Part shown: positions 7,920 through 15,516 of the stretch, in pieces
Position numbering within the stretch: the first letter of the stretch is position 1
Layout of the letters: each line of letters starts with the position of its first letter
Source: Fructobacillus papyrifericola
GTDB taxonomy: Bacteria; Bacillota; Bacilli; Lactobacillales; Lactobacillaceae
Direction of reading: 5' to 3'
Length of the DNA stretch: 64,000 nucleotides
Assembly: GCF_018437235.1 (NCBI RefSeq)
Contig: NZ_JAAMFJ010000001.1
Location: 310,001-374,000 of the forward strand
Position numbers and translations under genes: made by a program
The notes under the pieces: generated by a model
What the model was told of the DNA's origin: nothing
The model's database searches: none
The model's input: the letters and a program-made list of their open reading frames with translations, nothing else

Positions 7920-8552
7920 ATGACTAAAACAACCGATGCCCGCGTTCTTCGCTCGCGCTACGTCATGCGCCACGCTGCCATGGATTTGCTAGCCGAATCC
8001 GACCGCTTTTCCATTTCAGAACTACTGGCGACGGCCAAGGTGACCAGGGGGACTTTTTACCGGCACTACAGCAACAAGGCCGATCTGATTCGTGATGTCA
8101 ATCAACACCTGGTTAACCAACTCCTCGTTCACACGAAAAAGCGCTTTGCCTGCTATGACATGATTCGCCAAATTGAAAAAGAAGCGCCCTTCTTCCACGA
8201 GGTCTTCAACCACCAAAAGGATGTCGACTTGCCCTTCTTATTAATGCAGGAACTGCGTGACCTGCGGGACGTGGCCTTACGGGACTTGCGCTCGAGTGCC
8301 TTGAAAACGCGGATTGTCTTCCAGTGGGAAATGATGACGGCCGCCTTCTTTGCTGCGGTCTCCCTTTGGCTAGAGGAGGGAATGCCCTTTTCGGCTGCGG
8401 ATTTGGTAATGGAATTTAAGGCGTTGTGGAAGGGGACTTCCGGGCGGACGAAAAAGTCTGCTCAGGCGCTGTTCGACTTTACCATTCGGCTGGATGAAGA
8501 CGAGCTGAAGGAGACCCTGTCAGTTGAGCAAGCAAAACCGGTTCTGAGTTGA
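7920..8552 (+). CDS. TetR/AcrR-family transcriptional regulator
   Basis: 210 residues with SD GAAAGGAT upstream. The N-terminal helix-turn-helix is clear at about residues 25-55: ISELLATAKVTRGTFYRHYSNKADLI. The C-terminal ligand and dimer region is divergent. Its target is not evident; the neighbouring pnuC/SMR genes are separated from it by a terminator. A TTATACT element about 50 bases upstream is a possible -10 box. No clear palindromic operator is visible near its own start. Confidence 0.85.
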   Translation: MTKTTDARVLRSRYVMRHAAMDLLAESDRFSISELLATAKVTRGTFYRHYSNKADLIRDVNQHLVNQLLVHTKKRFACYDMIRQIEKEAPFFHEVFNHQKDVDLPFLLMQELRDLRDVALRDLRSSALKTRIVFQWEMMTAAFFAAVSLWLEEGMPFSAADLVMEFKALWKGTSGRTKKSAQALFDFTIRLDEDELKETLSVEQAKPVLS

Positions 8553-8606
8553 GCTGGCAGACGTATCGGCCCTTTGTTAAAGCGACTGGCTAAATGGGTT
8601 GAATCG

Positions 8607-8635
8607 TTGCAATTTCTAGAAGTTCTTGCTATACT
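8607..8635 (+). promoter_or_regulatory. rplU-rpmA promoter
   Basis: -35 TTGCAA (8607-8612), 17-bp spacer, extended -10 TGC-TATACT (8627-8635). This is a strong consensus-like promoter and starts the L21 leader at about 8642. Confidence 0.85.
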
Positions 8636-8641
8636 TAAACA

Positions 8642-8737
8642 GTTGTTAGCGCAGCTACAACCACACGGTGCAGGTATAAGTTTGTTCTTTGAACCGCCTC
8701 GTATCGGTGAGTCTAAGTATAAAAGGAGAATTCAATA
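8642..8737 (+). ncRNA. L21 leader (ribosomal protein leader of rplU)
   Basis: About 95 nt separate the predicted transcription start from the rplU ATG. The region has paired segments ending in the AAAAGGAG SD, and sits where the Firmicute L21 leader is found. In known cases L21 binds it and represses its own operon. The assignment rests on position and overall form; a covariance model search would confirm it. Confidence 0.65.
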
Positions 8738-9037
8738 ATGGCATATGCAATTATTGTAACTGGCGGCAAGCAATACAAGGTCGCCGAAGGCGACACCATC
8801 TTTGTTGAAAAGTTGGACGCACAAGAAGGCGACAAGGTTGTCTTCGACCAAGTGGTCTTGACTGATTCAAAGATCGGTACACCTTTCGTTGAAGGTGCTA
8901 AGGTTACTGCGACTGTGGAAAAGCAAGGTAAGGAAAAGAAGGTTGTGACTTTCAAGTACCGTCCTAAGAAGCACTCCCACACGAAGCAGGGACACCGCCA
9001 ACCATACACGCGCGTGACGATTGATTCCATCGCGTAA
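8738..9037 (+). CDS. rplU: 50S ribosomal protein L21
   Basis: 99 residues, close to the usual 100-103. The N-terminus [15 protein letters not shown], the central VVFDQVVL block and the C-terminal [19 protein letters not shown] signature (23S rRNA contact) are intact. SD AAAAGGAG precedes the ATG. It heads the rplU-rpmA operon under a strong promoter and L21 leader. rpmA follows after 27 bases; the prp (ysxB) gene commonly found between the two in Firmicutes is absent here. Confidence 0.97.
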   Translation: MAYAIIVTGGKQYKVAEGDTIFVEKLDAQEGDKVVFDQVVLTDSKIGTPFVEGAKVTATVEKQGKEKKVVTFKYRPKKHSHTKQGHRQPYTRVTIDSIA

Positions 9038-9064
9038 TCATCACTGTAAAAGGAGAATAGACTT

Positions 9065-9376
9065 ATGTTGATGAATCAAGATAACTTACAACTCTTTGCC
9101 CACCACAAGGGTGGTGGATCATCTGCCAACGGACGTGACTCAGCCGGTCGTCGTCTTGGTACGAAGGTTGCTGACGGTCAAGACTTGACTGCCGGTTCAA
9201 TCATCTACCGCCAACGCGGAACGCACATCTACCCAGGTGTGAACGTTAAGCGTGGTAACGACGATACGCTCTTCGCGTTGACTGATGGCGTTGTAAAGTT
9301 CGAACGTAAGGGTCGCGACAAGCGTCAAGTTTCCGTTTATACTCGGGAAGAATACAACAAGTTGGCTAAGGCCTAA
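9065..9376 (+). CDS. rpmA: 50S ribosomal protein L27 with Prp-type N-terminal extension
   Basis: 103 residues. The mature core starts [21 protein letters not shown], the peptidyl-transferase-centre tail of L27. Ahead of it is the short extension [11 protein letters not shown], which matches the LQxF-A site cut by the cysteine protease Prp in Firmicutes. The ATG at 9065 has AAAGGAG nine bases upstream; a second ATG at 9071 is possible. The gene ends the operon at a strong terminator. No prp gene lies within the operon. Confidence 0.96.
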   Translation: MLMNQDNLQLFAHHKGGGSSANGRDSAGRRLGTKVADGQDLTAGSIIYRQRGTHIYPGVNVKRGNDDTLFALTDGVVKFERKGRDKRQVSVYTREEYNKLAKA

Positions 9377-9385
9377 GTTGTTGGG

Positions 9386-9411
9386 AAAAGCAGGCATTGC
9401 CTGCTTTTTTT
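9386..9411 (+). terminator. Intrinsic terminator after rpmA
   Basis: Stem AAAGCAGGC / GCCTGCTTT with a 3-nt loop and a T-run. Confidence 0.9.
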
Positions 9412-9538
9412 ATTGGCTTATTTTGATTAAAAAGTCATCATAAAACTTTTATAAAGGCTTTTTTAATCGGAATCTATTCTTTCTTTAAAACGAATCTGTG
9501 TTACAATGGCCAAAAGAAAACAAATGAGGAGGCAGTTC

Positions 9539-10630
9539 ATGGCATTTTACGAAAAGCGAATCGCAAAACTGCAAAAGTTGTTGAAGCAGTTGGATCTACA
9601 GGGGATGGTCATCACCAATGGTTCCAACATGCGTTACCTGACCGGCTTTACCGGTGGTACGGGGGATGGTGTTTTGGTCGTTTCCCTGGCCGACGCTGCC
9701 TTTATTACGGACGCCCGCTATGAAAACGAATACGTGAACGCCTTGCCTGAAGGCGTTTCACTCAGCGTGACCCGTGCTTACTACCAGGTCGCCGTTGAAA
9801 AAGTCGTTGCCTTTGGCATCAAGAAGCTCGGCTTCGAAGCCGACATGGCCTATGGCACTTATGAACTCTTGGATGATCTCTTGCCAGCAGACATTAGCTT
9901 TGACGCCGTGCCAGGAGCAGTCGAAGCCCTTCGTGAAATTAAGGATGAGGCGGAAGCCGACGCCCTTCGTAAGGCGGCCGAAGCTTCGACCAAGGCCTTT
10001 AACGAGTTGATGACGGAAATCAAGGTTGGCATGACCGAACGGGAAGTGGCCAACCGCCTGGACGCCTTGCAAAAGAAGTATGGGGCTGACAAGCCATCCT
10101 TTGACACGATTGTTGCTTCCGGTGTCCGTTCATCAATGGCGCACGGTACAGCCACTGATAAGAAGCTTGAAAAGGGTGACTTGGTCACGATTGACTTTGG
10201 TTACTACGTGGATGGTTATACGTCTGACGTCACGCGGACGATTGCCATGGGCGAGGTTGCGCCCGAACTAAAGAAGATTTACGAAGTGGTCAAGCAGGCC
10301 AACGAAGACACCATCGATGTCATTAAGCCTGGCTTGTCAACGGAGGAAGTTGACCGGGTAGCCCGGGACTACATTACGGGTGAAGGCTTCGGGGATGACT
10401 TTAACCACGGAACCGGCCACGGTGCTGGTTTGGACATTCACGAAGGACCGATCTTGTCCGTGCACTCATCAGACGAAGTGCAGGCCGGTAACTTGCTGAC
10501 GGTTGAACCGGGCATTTACTTGGCCGGAAAGGGCGGCGTTCGAATTGAAGACGACGTCTTGGTAACGGAAAAGGGGCACGAAGTGTTGACGGCTGGCATT
10601 CCAAAGGACTTGCTTGTCATTGATCGTTAA
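9539..10630 (+). CDS. M24B-family Xaa-Pro aminopeptidase/dipeptidase (YqhT/PepP-like)
   Basis: 363 residues from the ATG at 9539, preceded by GAGGAGG at 9526-9532; an upstream ATG at 9506 overlaps the TACAAT -10 box and is rejected. The N-terminal creatinase-like domain (NMRYLTGFTGG) is followed by the pita-bread catalytic domain. Metal ligands are visible in order: Asp in IDFGYYVDGYTSDVTRT, His in GTGHGAGLDIHE, Glu in TVEPGIYL and Glu in RIEDDV. It removes or splits N-terminal residues before proline and helps peptide use. Monocistronic, with its own terminator. PepP versus PepQ specificity cannot be settled. Confidence 0.9.
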   Translation: MAFYEKRIAKLQKLLKQLDLQGMVITNGSNMRYLTGFTGGTGDGVLVVSLADAAFITDARYENEYVNALPEGVSLSVTRAYYQVAVEKVVAFGIKKLGFEADMAYGTYELLDDLLPADISFDAVPGAVEALREIKDEAEADALRKAAEASTKAFNELMTEIKVGMTEREVANRLDALQKKYGADKPSFDTIVASGVRSSMAHGTATDKKLEKGDLVTIDFGYYVDGYTSDVTRTIAMGEVAPELKKIYEVVKQANEDTIDVIKPGLSTEEVDRVARDYITGEGFGDDFNHGTGHGAGLDIHEGPILSVHSSDEVQAGNLLTVEPGIYLAGKGGVRIEDDVLVTEKGHEVLTAGIPKDLLVIDR

Positions 10631-10634
10631 TTAT

Positions 10635-10666
10635 AAAAAGTCGCTGACTTCGTCAGCGATTTTTTT
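10635..10666 (+). terminator. Intrinsic terminator after the M24 peptidase gene
   Basis: Stem TCGCTGA / TCAGCGA closed by a C-UUC-G loop, with A-run and T-run flanks. Confidence 0.9.
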
Positions 10667-10721
10667 GTTTTTAAGACGGGCAGCAGGCAAAATAATGTTA
10701 AGATAAAAGAAGGAGGCAGCG

Positions 10722-12086
10722 ATGGAAACGATTTCTTTGCGACACACCAATGACATGCACTCACACTTTGGTCCATGGCCAAAGATTAAGCGCTTTTTGT
10801 TAAAGGACGGGCCCAAAAACGGCACGGTTTTTCGCTTTGACATTGGCGATGCCATTGATCGTTTACACCCGCTGACCGATTCGACTTTGGGCAAGGGCAA
10901 CGTGGCCATCATGAACGAGGCCAAGTACACGGCCGTCACGATTGGCAACAACGAGGGGCTGGTGATGCCCCATGCTGACTTGAACCACCTGTACGACGAG
11001 GCGGACTTTGACGTCTTGTTGGCGAACATGGTTGATGCCGAAACGAGCGGTCAACCCGCTTGGGCCGACCCTTATAAGATTTATGAAACGGCGGCCGGTA
11101 CCAAAGTCGCGGTCCTCGGCATGACCGCACCCTACCAGCAAACCTACCAAACGCTGGGCTGGCTACCGGAAGAACCAGAAGAGGTACTTGACCGCTTGTT
11201 GCCAGAGTTACGGGCGAAAGCCGACTTGGTCGTCTTGCTTTCCCACCTGGGCCTGCCAACCGACCGTGATTTGGCTAAAAAGTACGACTTGGACGTGATT
11301 ATCGGGGCCCACACTCACCATGTCTTACCCGAAGGGGAAGAGGACAATGGGACCTGGCTAGCAGCTGCTGGCCGTTACGGGGACCATGTTGGTGAAGTGC
11401 TCATCGATGTCGATGAAAAGCACCAAGTTCAAAGTGTTTCGGCCAAGGCCTACCGGACAGATGAATTGCCGGAAGAGACTTTTGACGAGGAAACGGTGGC
11501 GGCCATTGATCAGGCCGGGATTGAGTCTGAAATGAAGGAAATGGTGACGACTTACGAACCGGCCGTGACCACAGAACAGCAGGCCAAAGATTGCCTGGAA
11601 GCCCTGGCTGACTTTTACCACTTACCAGTGGCGATTTGTTCGACCGGCCTCTTCTTAAAGGACCTACCGGCCGGCCCCAAGTCCAAGTATGTCTTTTTGG
11701 AAGACATGCCGCACACCATCCAACCGATGCTGGTTGAACTGACGGGCAAGCAGTTGATTGCCTGGTTAGAAGAGTATGAGGAAAAGGCGGCAGAGCTCTT
11801 GACCCAACGAATTAAGGGGTCTGGTTTTCGTGGACAAGTCTTTGGTCGCTTACTGGCCAAAGGGATTGAGAAAAACGAAAACAATAAGTACACTTATAAT
11901 GGCAAGCTTATTGAAGAGGGTGAAAGCTATTCGGTGGCCACCCTTGACCATTACCGCTGGTTGGACTTTTTCAAGATGTTAGATGAAGCACCAGCCGAAA
12001 TTCGCCTAGACGTTTTCCTTCGGGAAATGATGGCGGACTATTATCAAAAAATTGAGGAAGAGGCAGTTGTTATACCTGCCAACTAA
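10722..12086 (+). CDS. YunD-like metallophosphoesterase / 5'-nucleotidase family protein
   Basis: 454 residues; SD AAGGAGG precedes the ATG. The N-terminal calcineurin-like domain has HTNDMHSH, DIGDAIDR, the Asn-type GNNEG motif and GAHTHH. A C-terminal 5'-nucleotidase-like domain follows from about residue 290, with LTGKQLIAWLEEY. There is no signal peptide, so it is cytosolic, unlike secreted UshA-type enzymes. In Firmicutes the gene clusters with yutD as here; the yutD start is six bases downstream. The natural substrate is unknown, probably a nucleotide or sugar phosphate. Confidence 0.85.
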   Translation: METISLRHTNDMHSHFGPWPKIKRFLLKDGPKNGTVFRFDIGDAIDRLHPLTDSTLGKGNVAIMNEAKYTAVTIGNNEGLVMPHADLNHLYDEADFDVLLANMVDAETSGQPAWADPYKIYETAAGTKVAVLGMTAPYQQTYQTLGWLPEEPEEVLDRLLPELRAKADLVVLLSHLGLPTDRDLAKKYDLDVIIGAHTHHVLPEGEEDNGTWLAAAGRYGDHVGEVLIDVDEKHQVQSVSAKAYRTDELPEETFDEETVAAIDQAGIESEMKEMVTTYEPAVTTEQQAKDCLEALADFYHLPVAICSTGLFLKDLPAGPKSKYVFLEDMPHTIQPMLVELTGKQLIAWLEEYEEKAAELLTQRIKGSGFRGQVFGRLLAKGIEKNENNKYTYNGKLIEEGESYSVATLDHYRWLDFFKMLDEAPAEIRLDVFLREMMADYYQKIEEEAVVIPAN

Positions 12087-12092
12087 TTTGAC

Positions 12093-13043
12093 ATGGATCA
12101 CGCGACCTTAAAAGATCGAACAATTGAACAACAGCAGCGCCGCCAGGCCGAATACCAGGTCAACCGTTTCGGGGATGAACTGGAAATCGACGGCTTGAAG
12201 CTGGCCCTGGTCTTTAACTTTAAGGAGGCCTTCTCTGAAGAAGGCCTGGCCCTGCGCTATACGCCTTTGTTGAAGCAATACGACTACGTGGTTGGGGACT
12301 TGTCCGCCGGACAATTGCGTCTCCGTGGCTTCTACCATGAAGAGCGGGATGTTTCAGCAGACCAAAAGATCGATACCTTGGCGGATTATCTATACGAAAC
12401 CGTTAATTTTGGTGCCCCTTACTTCATTTTGCAGAGTCAAAACAGCCACTTCCGACCAAGTAAGAAGACGGATTACTTGACCTACTGGGAAGAAGAGCAG
12501 CAACGAAAGCAGGCCGAAAAGCAGGCTAAGCAAAAGAAAAAGGGGAATCAGCAGAGAAAAAAGAAGCCAAGCAATCAGCGGCAGAACAGGCCAAGTAAGC
12601 GGGGCGCTCAAGAAGAGGGCCAGAAAAAGTCTGCCAAGGGGCAAGGCCGTCGGCACCGCTTTACGGAACGCAATCGAGAAGACAACCAGAACCAAACGGC
12701 TAAGCAGGGGCCAAGGCAAGCAAGTAGCCAAGGCAAAAAGGAAGAAACTGCGCCTGGTCAAGGAAAGAAGCGGCGGAACCGCCGTCGGCGTCGCAATCCG
12801 GCTGAAGAAAAGCAGCAGGGCCAACCAGCCAATGGCCAGGCAACAACAGCCCAGTCCAAGCAAAAGAACCAGCCTGCCGGCTCGAAGAAGGCCCGGAGTC
12901 AGCAGCGTTCAGGCAAGCAAAGCGGGCAAAAGCAAAAGCCCCGTGCTCAGAAGAACGCTTCAGAGGCAAAGACGAAGCCGAAGGTTAATGGTCAACAAAA
13001 GCAGGTCAAGCACCGCTTTACTGTTAAAGAACGAAATGATTAA
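12093..13043 (+). CDS. yutD: YutD-family (DUF1027) protein with long basic low-complexity tail
   Basis: 316 residues. The YutD core occupies about residues 15-130 (FGDELEIDGLKLALVFNFKEAF, LKQYDYVVGDLSAGQLRLRGFY, APYFILQSQNSHF). Beyond it is a disordered tail of about 180 residues rich in Lys, Arg, Gln and Asn. A short motif occurs twice in it, HRFTERNRED near residue 190 and HRFTVKERND at the C-terminus. Bacillus YutD is about 100 residues. The start has no visible SD but lies six bases after the preceding stop, suggesting reinitiation. Function is unknown; the basic tail suggests nucleic-acid or ribosome contact. Confidence 0.78.
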   Translation: MDHATLKDRTIEQQQRRQAEYQVNRFGDELEIDGLKLALVFNFKEAFSEEGLALRYTPLLKQYDYVVGDLSAGQLRLRGFYHEERDVSADQKIDTLADYLYETVNFGAPYFILQSQNSHFRPSKKTDYLTYWEEEQQRKQAEKQAKQKKKGNQQRKKKPSNQRQNRPSKRGAQEEGQKKSAKGQGRRHRFTERNREDNQNQTAKQGPRQASSQGKKEETAPGQGKKRRNRRRRRNPAEEKQQGQPANGQATTAQSKQKNQPAGSKKARSQQRSGKQSGQKQKPRAQKNASEAKTKPKVNGQQKQVKHRFTVKERND

Positions 13044-13069
13044 AAAAGAACCGATAGTGGTTCTTTTTT
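13042..13069 (+). terminator. Intrinsic terminator after yutD
   Basis: Stem AAAAAAGAACC / GGTTCTTTTTT with a GATAGT-type loop. Confidence 0.9.
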
Positions 13070-13101
13070 CTTTGTTTGCAAGAGTCATTGTTGAAAATTT
13101 C

Positions 13102-13140
13102 TTGACTTTTTGTAACCCTGTTAAATATAATTGGGTTACA
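13102..13140 (+). promoter_or_regulatory. bioY-birA promoter overlapped by a BirA operator
   Basis: -35 TTGACT (13102-13107), 18-bp spacer, -10 TATAAT (13126-13131). A perfect inverted repeat TGTAACC (13111-13117) and GGTTACA (13134-13140), separated by 16 bp, brackets the -10 box. Sequence, spacing and the two downstream genes match the Firmicute BirA operator, at which biotin-loaded BirA blocks transcription. Confidence 0.88.
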
Positions 13141-13159
13141 CAATTTTAAGGAGAGAAAA

Positions 13160-13717
13160 ATGACGCATTCAAAAGTACGCGATTTAACCCTTGAAGCGGC
13201 CATGCTGGCCCTGCTGATTGTCTTTGCCATGGTACCGGGGATGACCTTAGGCTTCTTGCCAGTTCCAGTTGTGGTTCAAAACCTTGGTGTGATGCTGATC
13301 ACCTTGATTCTGGGGGCCCGCCGTGGAAGCTTAGTCATGGCTGTCTTCATCATCATGATTGCCCTGGGCCTTCCAGTTTTGACCGGTGGTCACGGGGGCT
13401 TGGCCATTTTGGTTGGACCAACGGCCGGCTACATCTGGGCCTGGCTCTTTCAGCCAGCGGTCTTTGCCTTTTTATCCAAGTTTTGGCCGAAAAAAGAGGG
13501 ACAAATTCGTCCAGGGGTCTTCCAATCTTTCGTTTTAATCTTTATGATTGACTTAGTACTTGTCTATGGAATGGGCGTCGCCTGGCTTAGCTGGACTGCC
13601 CACCTCGACTTTTTCAAGACCTACCTGGCCAACATGATTTTTGTGCCTGGTGATTTGGTCAAAGTCGCCCTAGCAACCATCGTCGTGAAGGCCTTGCCCG
13701 CAAAGATGTTTGACTAA
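13160..13717 (+). CDS. bioY: Biotin transporter BioY (ECF S component)
   Basis: 185 residues; SD AAGGAGAG upstream. It has about six membrane segments. The family hallmark VVQNLGVMLITLILGARRGSL lies near residues 35-55, and GLPVLTGGHGGLAILVGPTAGYIWAW near 70-100 is the biotin-binding loop region. It captures biotin with picomolar-range affinity and works with a shared ECF module encoded elsewhere. It is the first gene of a bioY-birA operon controlled by the overlapping BirA operator, so uptake rises when biotin is short. No biotin synthesis genes are in the window, consistent with dependence on uptake. Confidence 0.94.
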   Translation: MTHSKVRDLTLEAAMLALLIVFAMVPGMTLGFLPVPVVVQNLGVMLITLILGARRGSLVMAVFIIMIALGLPVLTGGHGGLAILVGPTAGYIWAWLFQPAVFAFLSKFWPKKEGQIRPGVFQSFVLIFMIDLVLVYGMGVAWLSWTAHLDFFKTYLANMIFVPGDLVKVALATIVVKALPAKMFD

Positions 13718-13744
13718 GTTTTCTGATTAAGGAAGTTTGTTTTA

Positions 13745-14761
13745 ATGGTCTTAGAAAAACTGAAAACAAAGGACCGCGTCCTAGATGATCTATTGAAGAA
13801 ACCAGGAACCTATTTTTCTGGTGATCAGTTAGCGACCGATTTGGCCATTTCGCGTGAGTCCGTGTGGAAGGCCGTGAAGGCCTTGCAAAAAGACGGCCAC
13901 CGGATTGTGTCAAAGAAAAAGTCTGGCTACGCCTATCTGTATTCGGACCATGTCAATGAGCACGTTCTAACAGCCTACTTAGAACAACTGTCTTCTGGAA
14001 AGCAAGACTTTGAGAAAATCATGGTCTTTGACAACATTGGTTCGACACAGACTTACGCCAAGGACTACGTGGCCAAGCACCCCAGCCAAAAGCCAGCCGT
14101 TTTTACGGCGCGGACGATGGATGCGGGCTATGGCCGGCGTGGACGGGCCTTCTTTGCCGCAAAGGATCGCGGAATTTACCTATCGATGACCATGCCAGTT
14201 GCCCGTAAGGAACTGGTGGCTTCACTCCTCACCACTTCCGCAGCCGTTGTCTTGGCTCAGGTGATTGAAGAGTTCTTCCCAGGCACGGCTGTTTCCTTGA
14301 AATGGGTGAACGATTTGATCGTCAACCAGCACAAAGTCGGTGGTATTCTGACCGAGGCGGTTTACGATATGGAAAACCAGCAGTTCTCTGGTCTGGTGCC
14401 AGCTTTCTTCGTGAACTTGCTGCCGGCAGATTATCCAGAAGAGATTTCCAACAAAGCTGGCTCGGTTTTGCAAGAAGAGCAGCCGGTGGATTTGAACTTG
14501 ATTGCCGCAACGGTTGTCTTGCGCTGGATTCAGATGGCCAACGACTATTTGGACGGGCGCTACATGGATGCATATCGAGAGCGTTCCTTCTTGATTGGCC
14601 AGGTCGTCACGGTACAAGTTGGTCAAGAGCAGTTGACTGGTGAAGTGGTTGGGATTTCCAATCAGGGTGCCTTGGAGCTGAAGCTTGAATCTGGTGAAAC
14701 ACGGGTGCTTTATGCCGGTGAAGTCACCAAGGTCAAGTTGATGGAGAATCTGAACTTATAG
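13745..14761 (+). CDS. birA: Bifunctional biotin-[acetyl-CoA carboxylase] ligase / repressor BirA
   Basis: 338 residues, long enough for the regulatory type. The N-terminal winged helix (about residues 18-65, with ISRESVWKAVKALQKDG) binds DNA. The catalytic domain has the biotinyl-AMP loop GYGRRGRAFF, the KWVNDL strand and HKVGGILTE. A C-terminal SH3-like cap includes VVGISNQGALELKLESGE. It both attaches biotin to the carboxyl carrier protein and represses bioY through the inverted repeat at 13111-13140. The SD is weak (GGAAG, ATG at 13745). The ITPase gene follows after nine bases. Confidence 0.93.
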   Translation: MVLEKLKTKDRVLDDLLKKPGTYFSGDQLATDLAISRESVWKAVKALQKDGHRIVSKKKSGYAYLYSDHVNEHVLTAYLEQLSSGKQDFEKIMVFDNIGSTQTYAKDYVAKHPSQKPAVFTARTMDAGYGRRGRAFFAAKDRGIYLSMTMPVARKELVASLLTTSAAVVLAQVIEEFFPGTAVSLKWVNDLIVNQHKVGGILTEAVYDMENQQFSGLVPAFFVNLLPADYPEEISNKAGSVLQEEQPVDLNLIAATVVLRWIQMANDYLDGRYMDAYRERSFLIGQVVTVQVGQEQLTGEVVGISNQGALELKLESGETRVLYAGEVTKVKLMENLNL

Positions 14762-14770
14762 GAGTTTGCC

Positions 14771-15379
14771 ATGCGATTGGTCTTTGCTTCAAACAATGGC
14801 GCTAAAACGAGAGAGTTAGCGTTGTTGGCAAAAGAAATGGGACAAGAGATTGTTTCCTACAAAGATGTTTTAGGGAAAAAACTGGAGTTCCCAGCAGAAA
14901 GTACCGATAATCAGGTGGAAAACGCCAAGCAGAAGGCTAACTTTATCCACGGTTATCTGCCAGACGAATGGATTTTGTCTGATGACACGGGCTTTTATTT
15001 AGAGGCCTTTCCCAATCGCTTTGGTGTCACGGCTGCCCGTGAGTTCCGGGAGTCAGGACTTCGTGGCATTGAGCAGGAAAATGCCTATATTTTGGATTTG
15101 TATAAAGATATCCCCGATGAGAAGCGGGGTGCGTACTTGCTTGCCACGATGGCGTTGTGTTCGCCAGAAGGCGAGCTCTTTGTTGCCGCCAAGCGCGGTG
15201 GCGTAGCCATCGCAAGAGAACCGAAGGGCGGGCCAGAATTGGCCGGCCTGACAGATCTCTTGCTGGCGGAAAACGGGAAAACCCTTTCGTCCATGCCCTT
15301 AGAAGAGGCGGTTGACTACCACGACCGTTCCCGCACCCTAAAGGCCCTGCTTGACCAAGTGGCCGAATCAGAAAAATAA
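14771..15379 (+). CDS. Non-canonical purine NTP pyrophosphatase (RdgB/HAM1 family), divergent
   Basis: 202 residues. The N-terminus RLVFASNNGAKTREL matches the substrate-binding S-x-N-x-x-K-xx-E motif, and LSDDTGFYLEAFPNRFGV matches the DDSG-L catalytic block; the C-terminal SMPLEEAVDYHDRSRTLKAL matches the S-HR end motif. These enzymes hydrolyse XTP, ITP and dITP and keep damaged purines out of nucleic acids. SD TAGGAG overlaps the end of birA. It is more diverged than housekeeping RdgB, so a second family member may exist elsewhere in the genome. It ends at a terminator. Confidence 0.85.
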   Translation: MRLVFASNNGAKTRELALLAKEMGQEIVSYKDVLGKKLEFPAESTDNQVENAKQKANFIHGYLPDEWILSDDTGFYLEAFPNRFGVTAAREFRESGLRGIEQENAYILDLYKDIPDEKRGAYLLATMALCSPEGELFVAAKRGGVAIAREPKGGPELAGLTDLLLAENGKTLSSMPLEEAVDYHDRSRTLKALLDQVAESEK

Positions 15380-15387
15380 ATCGAATG

Positions 15388-15422
15388 GTCCGTTTCCTTG
15401 TTATGAGGCGACGGACTTTTTT
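15388..15422 (+). terminator. Probable intrinsic terminator after the ITPase gene
   Basis: Outer stem GTCCGT / ACGGAC with an inner CCT/AGG pairing and TTTTTT. The loop is long, so it is less certain than its neighbours. Confidence 0.6.
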
Positions 15423-15516
15423 GGTCTAGTCGGCTGCTTTGTCTGGAGAGGAAAAGCGTGCTAAAATATAAAGGTTAATTTGACGTTTGGCCTTGCAGGC
15501 CTGTAAAGGAGTGCTG

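Noticed and set aside
12390-12863. Minus-strand hydrophobic ORF opposite yutD tail
   Set aside because: It is the reverse shadow of a Lys/Gln-rich coding region, which reads as Leu/Phe-rich on the other strand. No SD.
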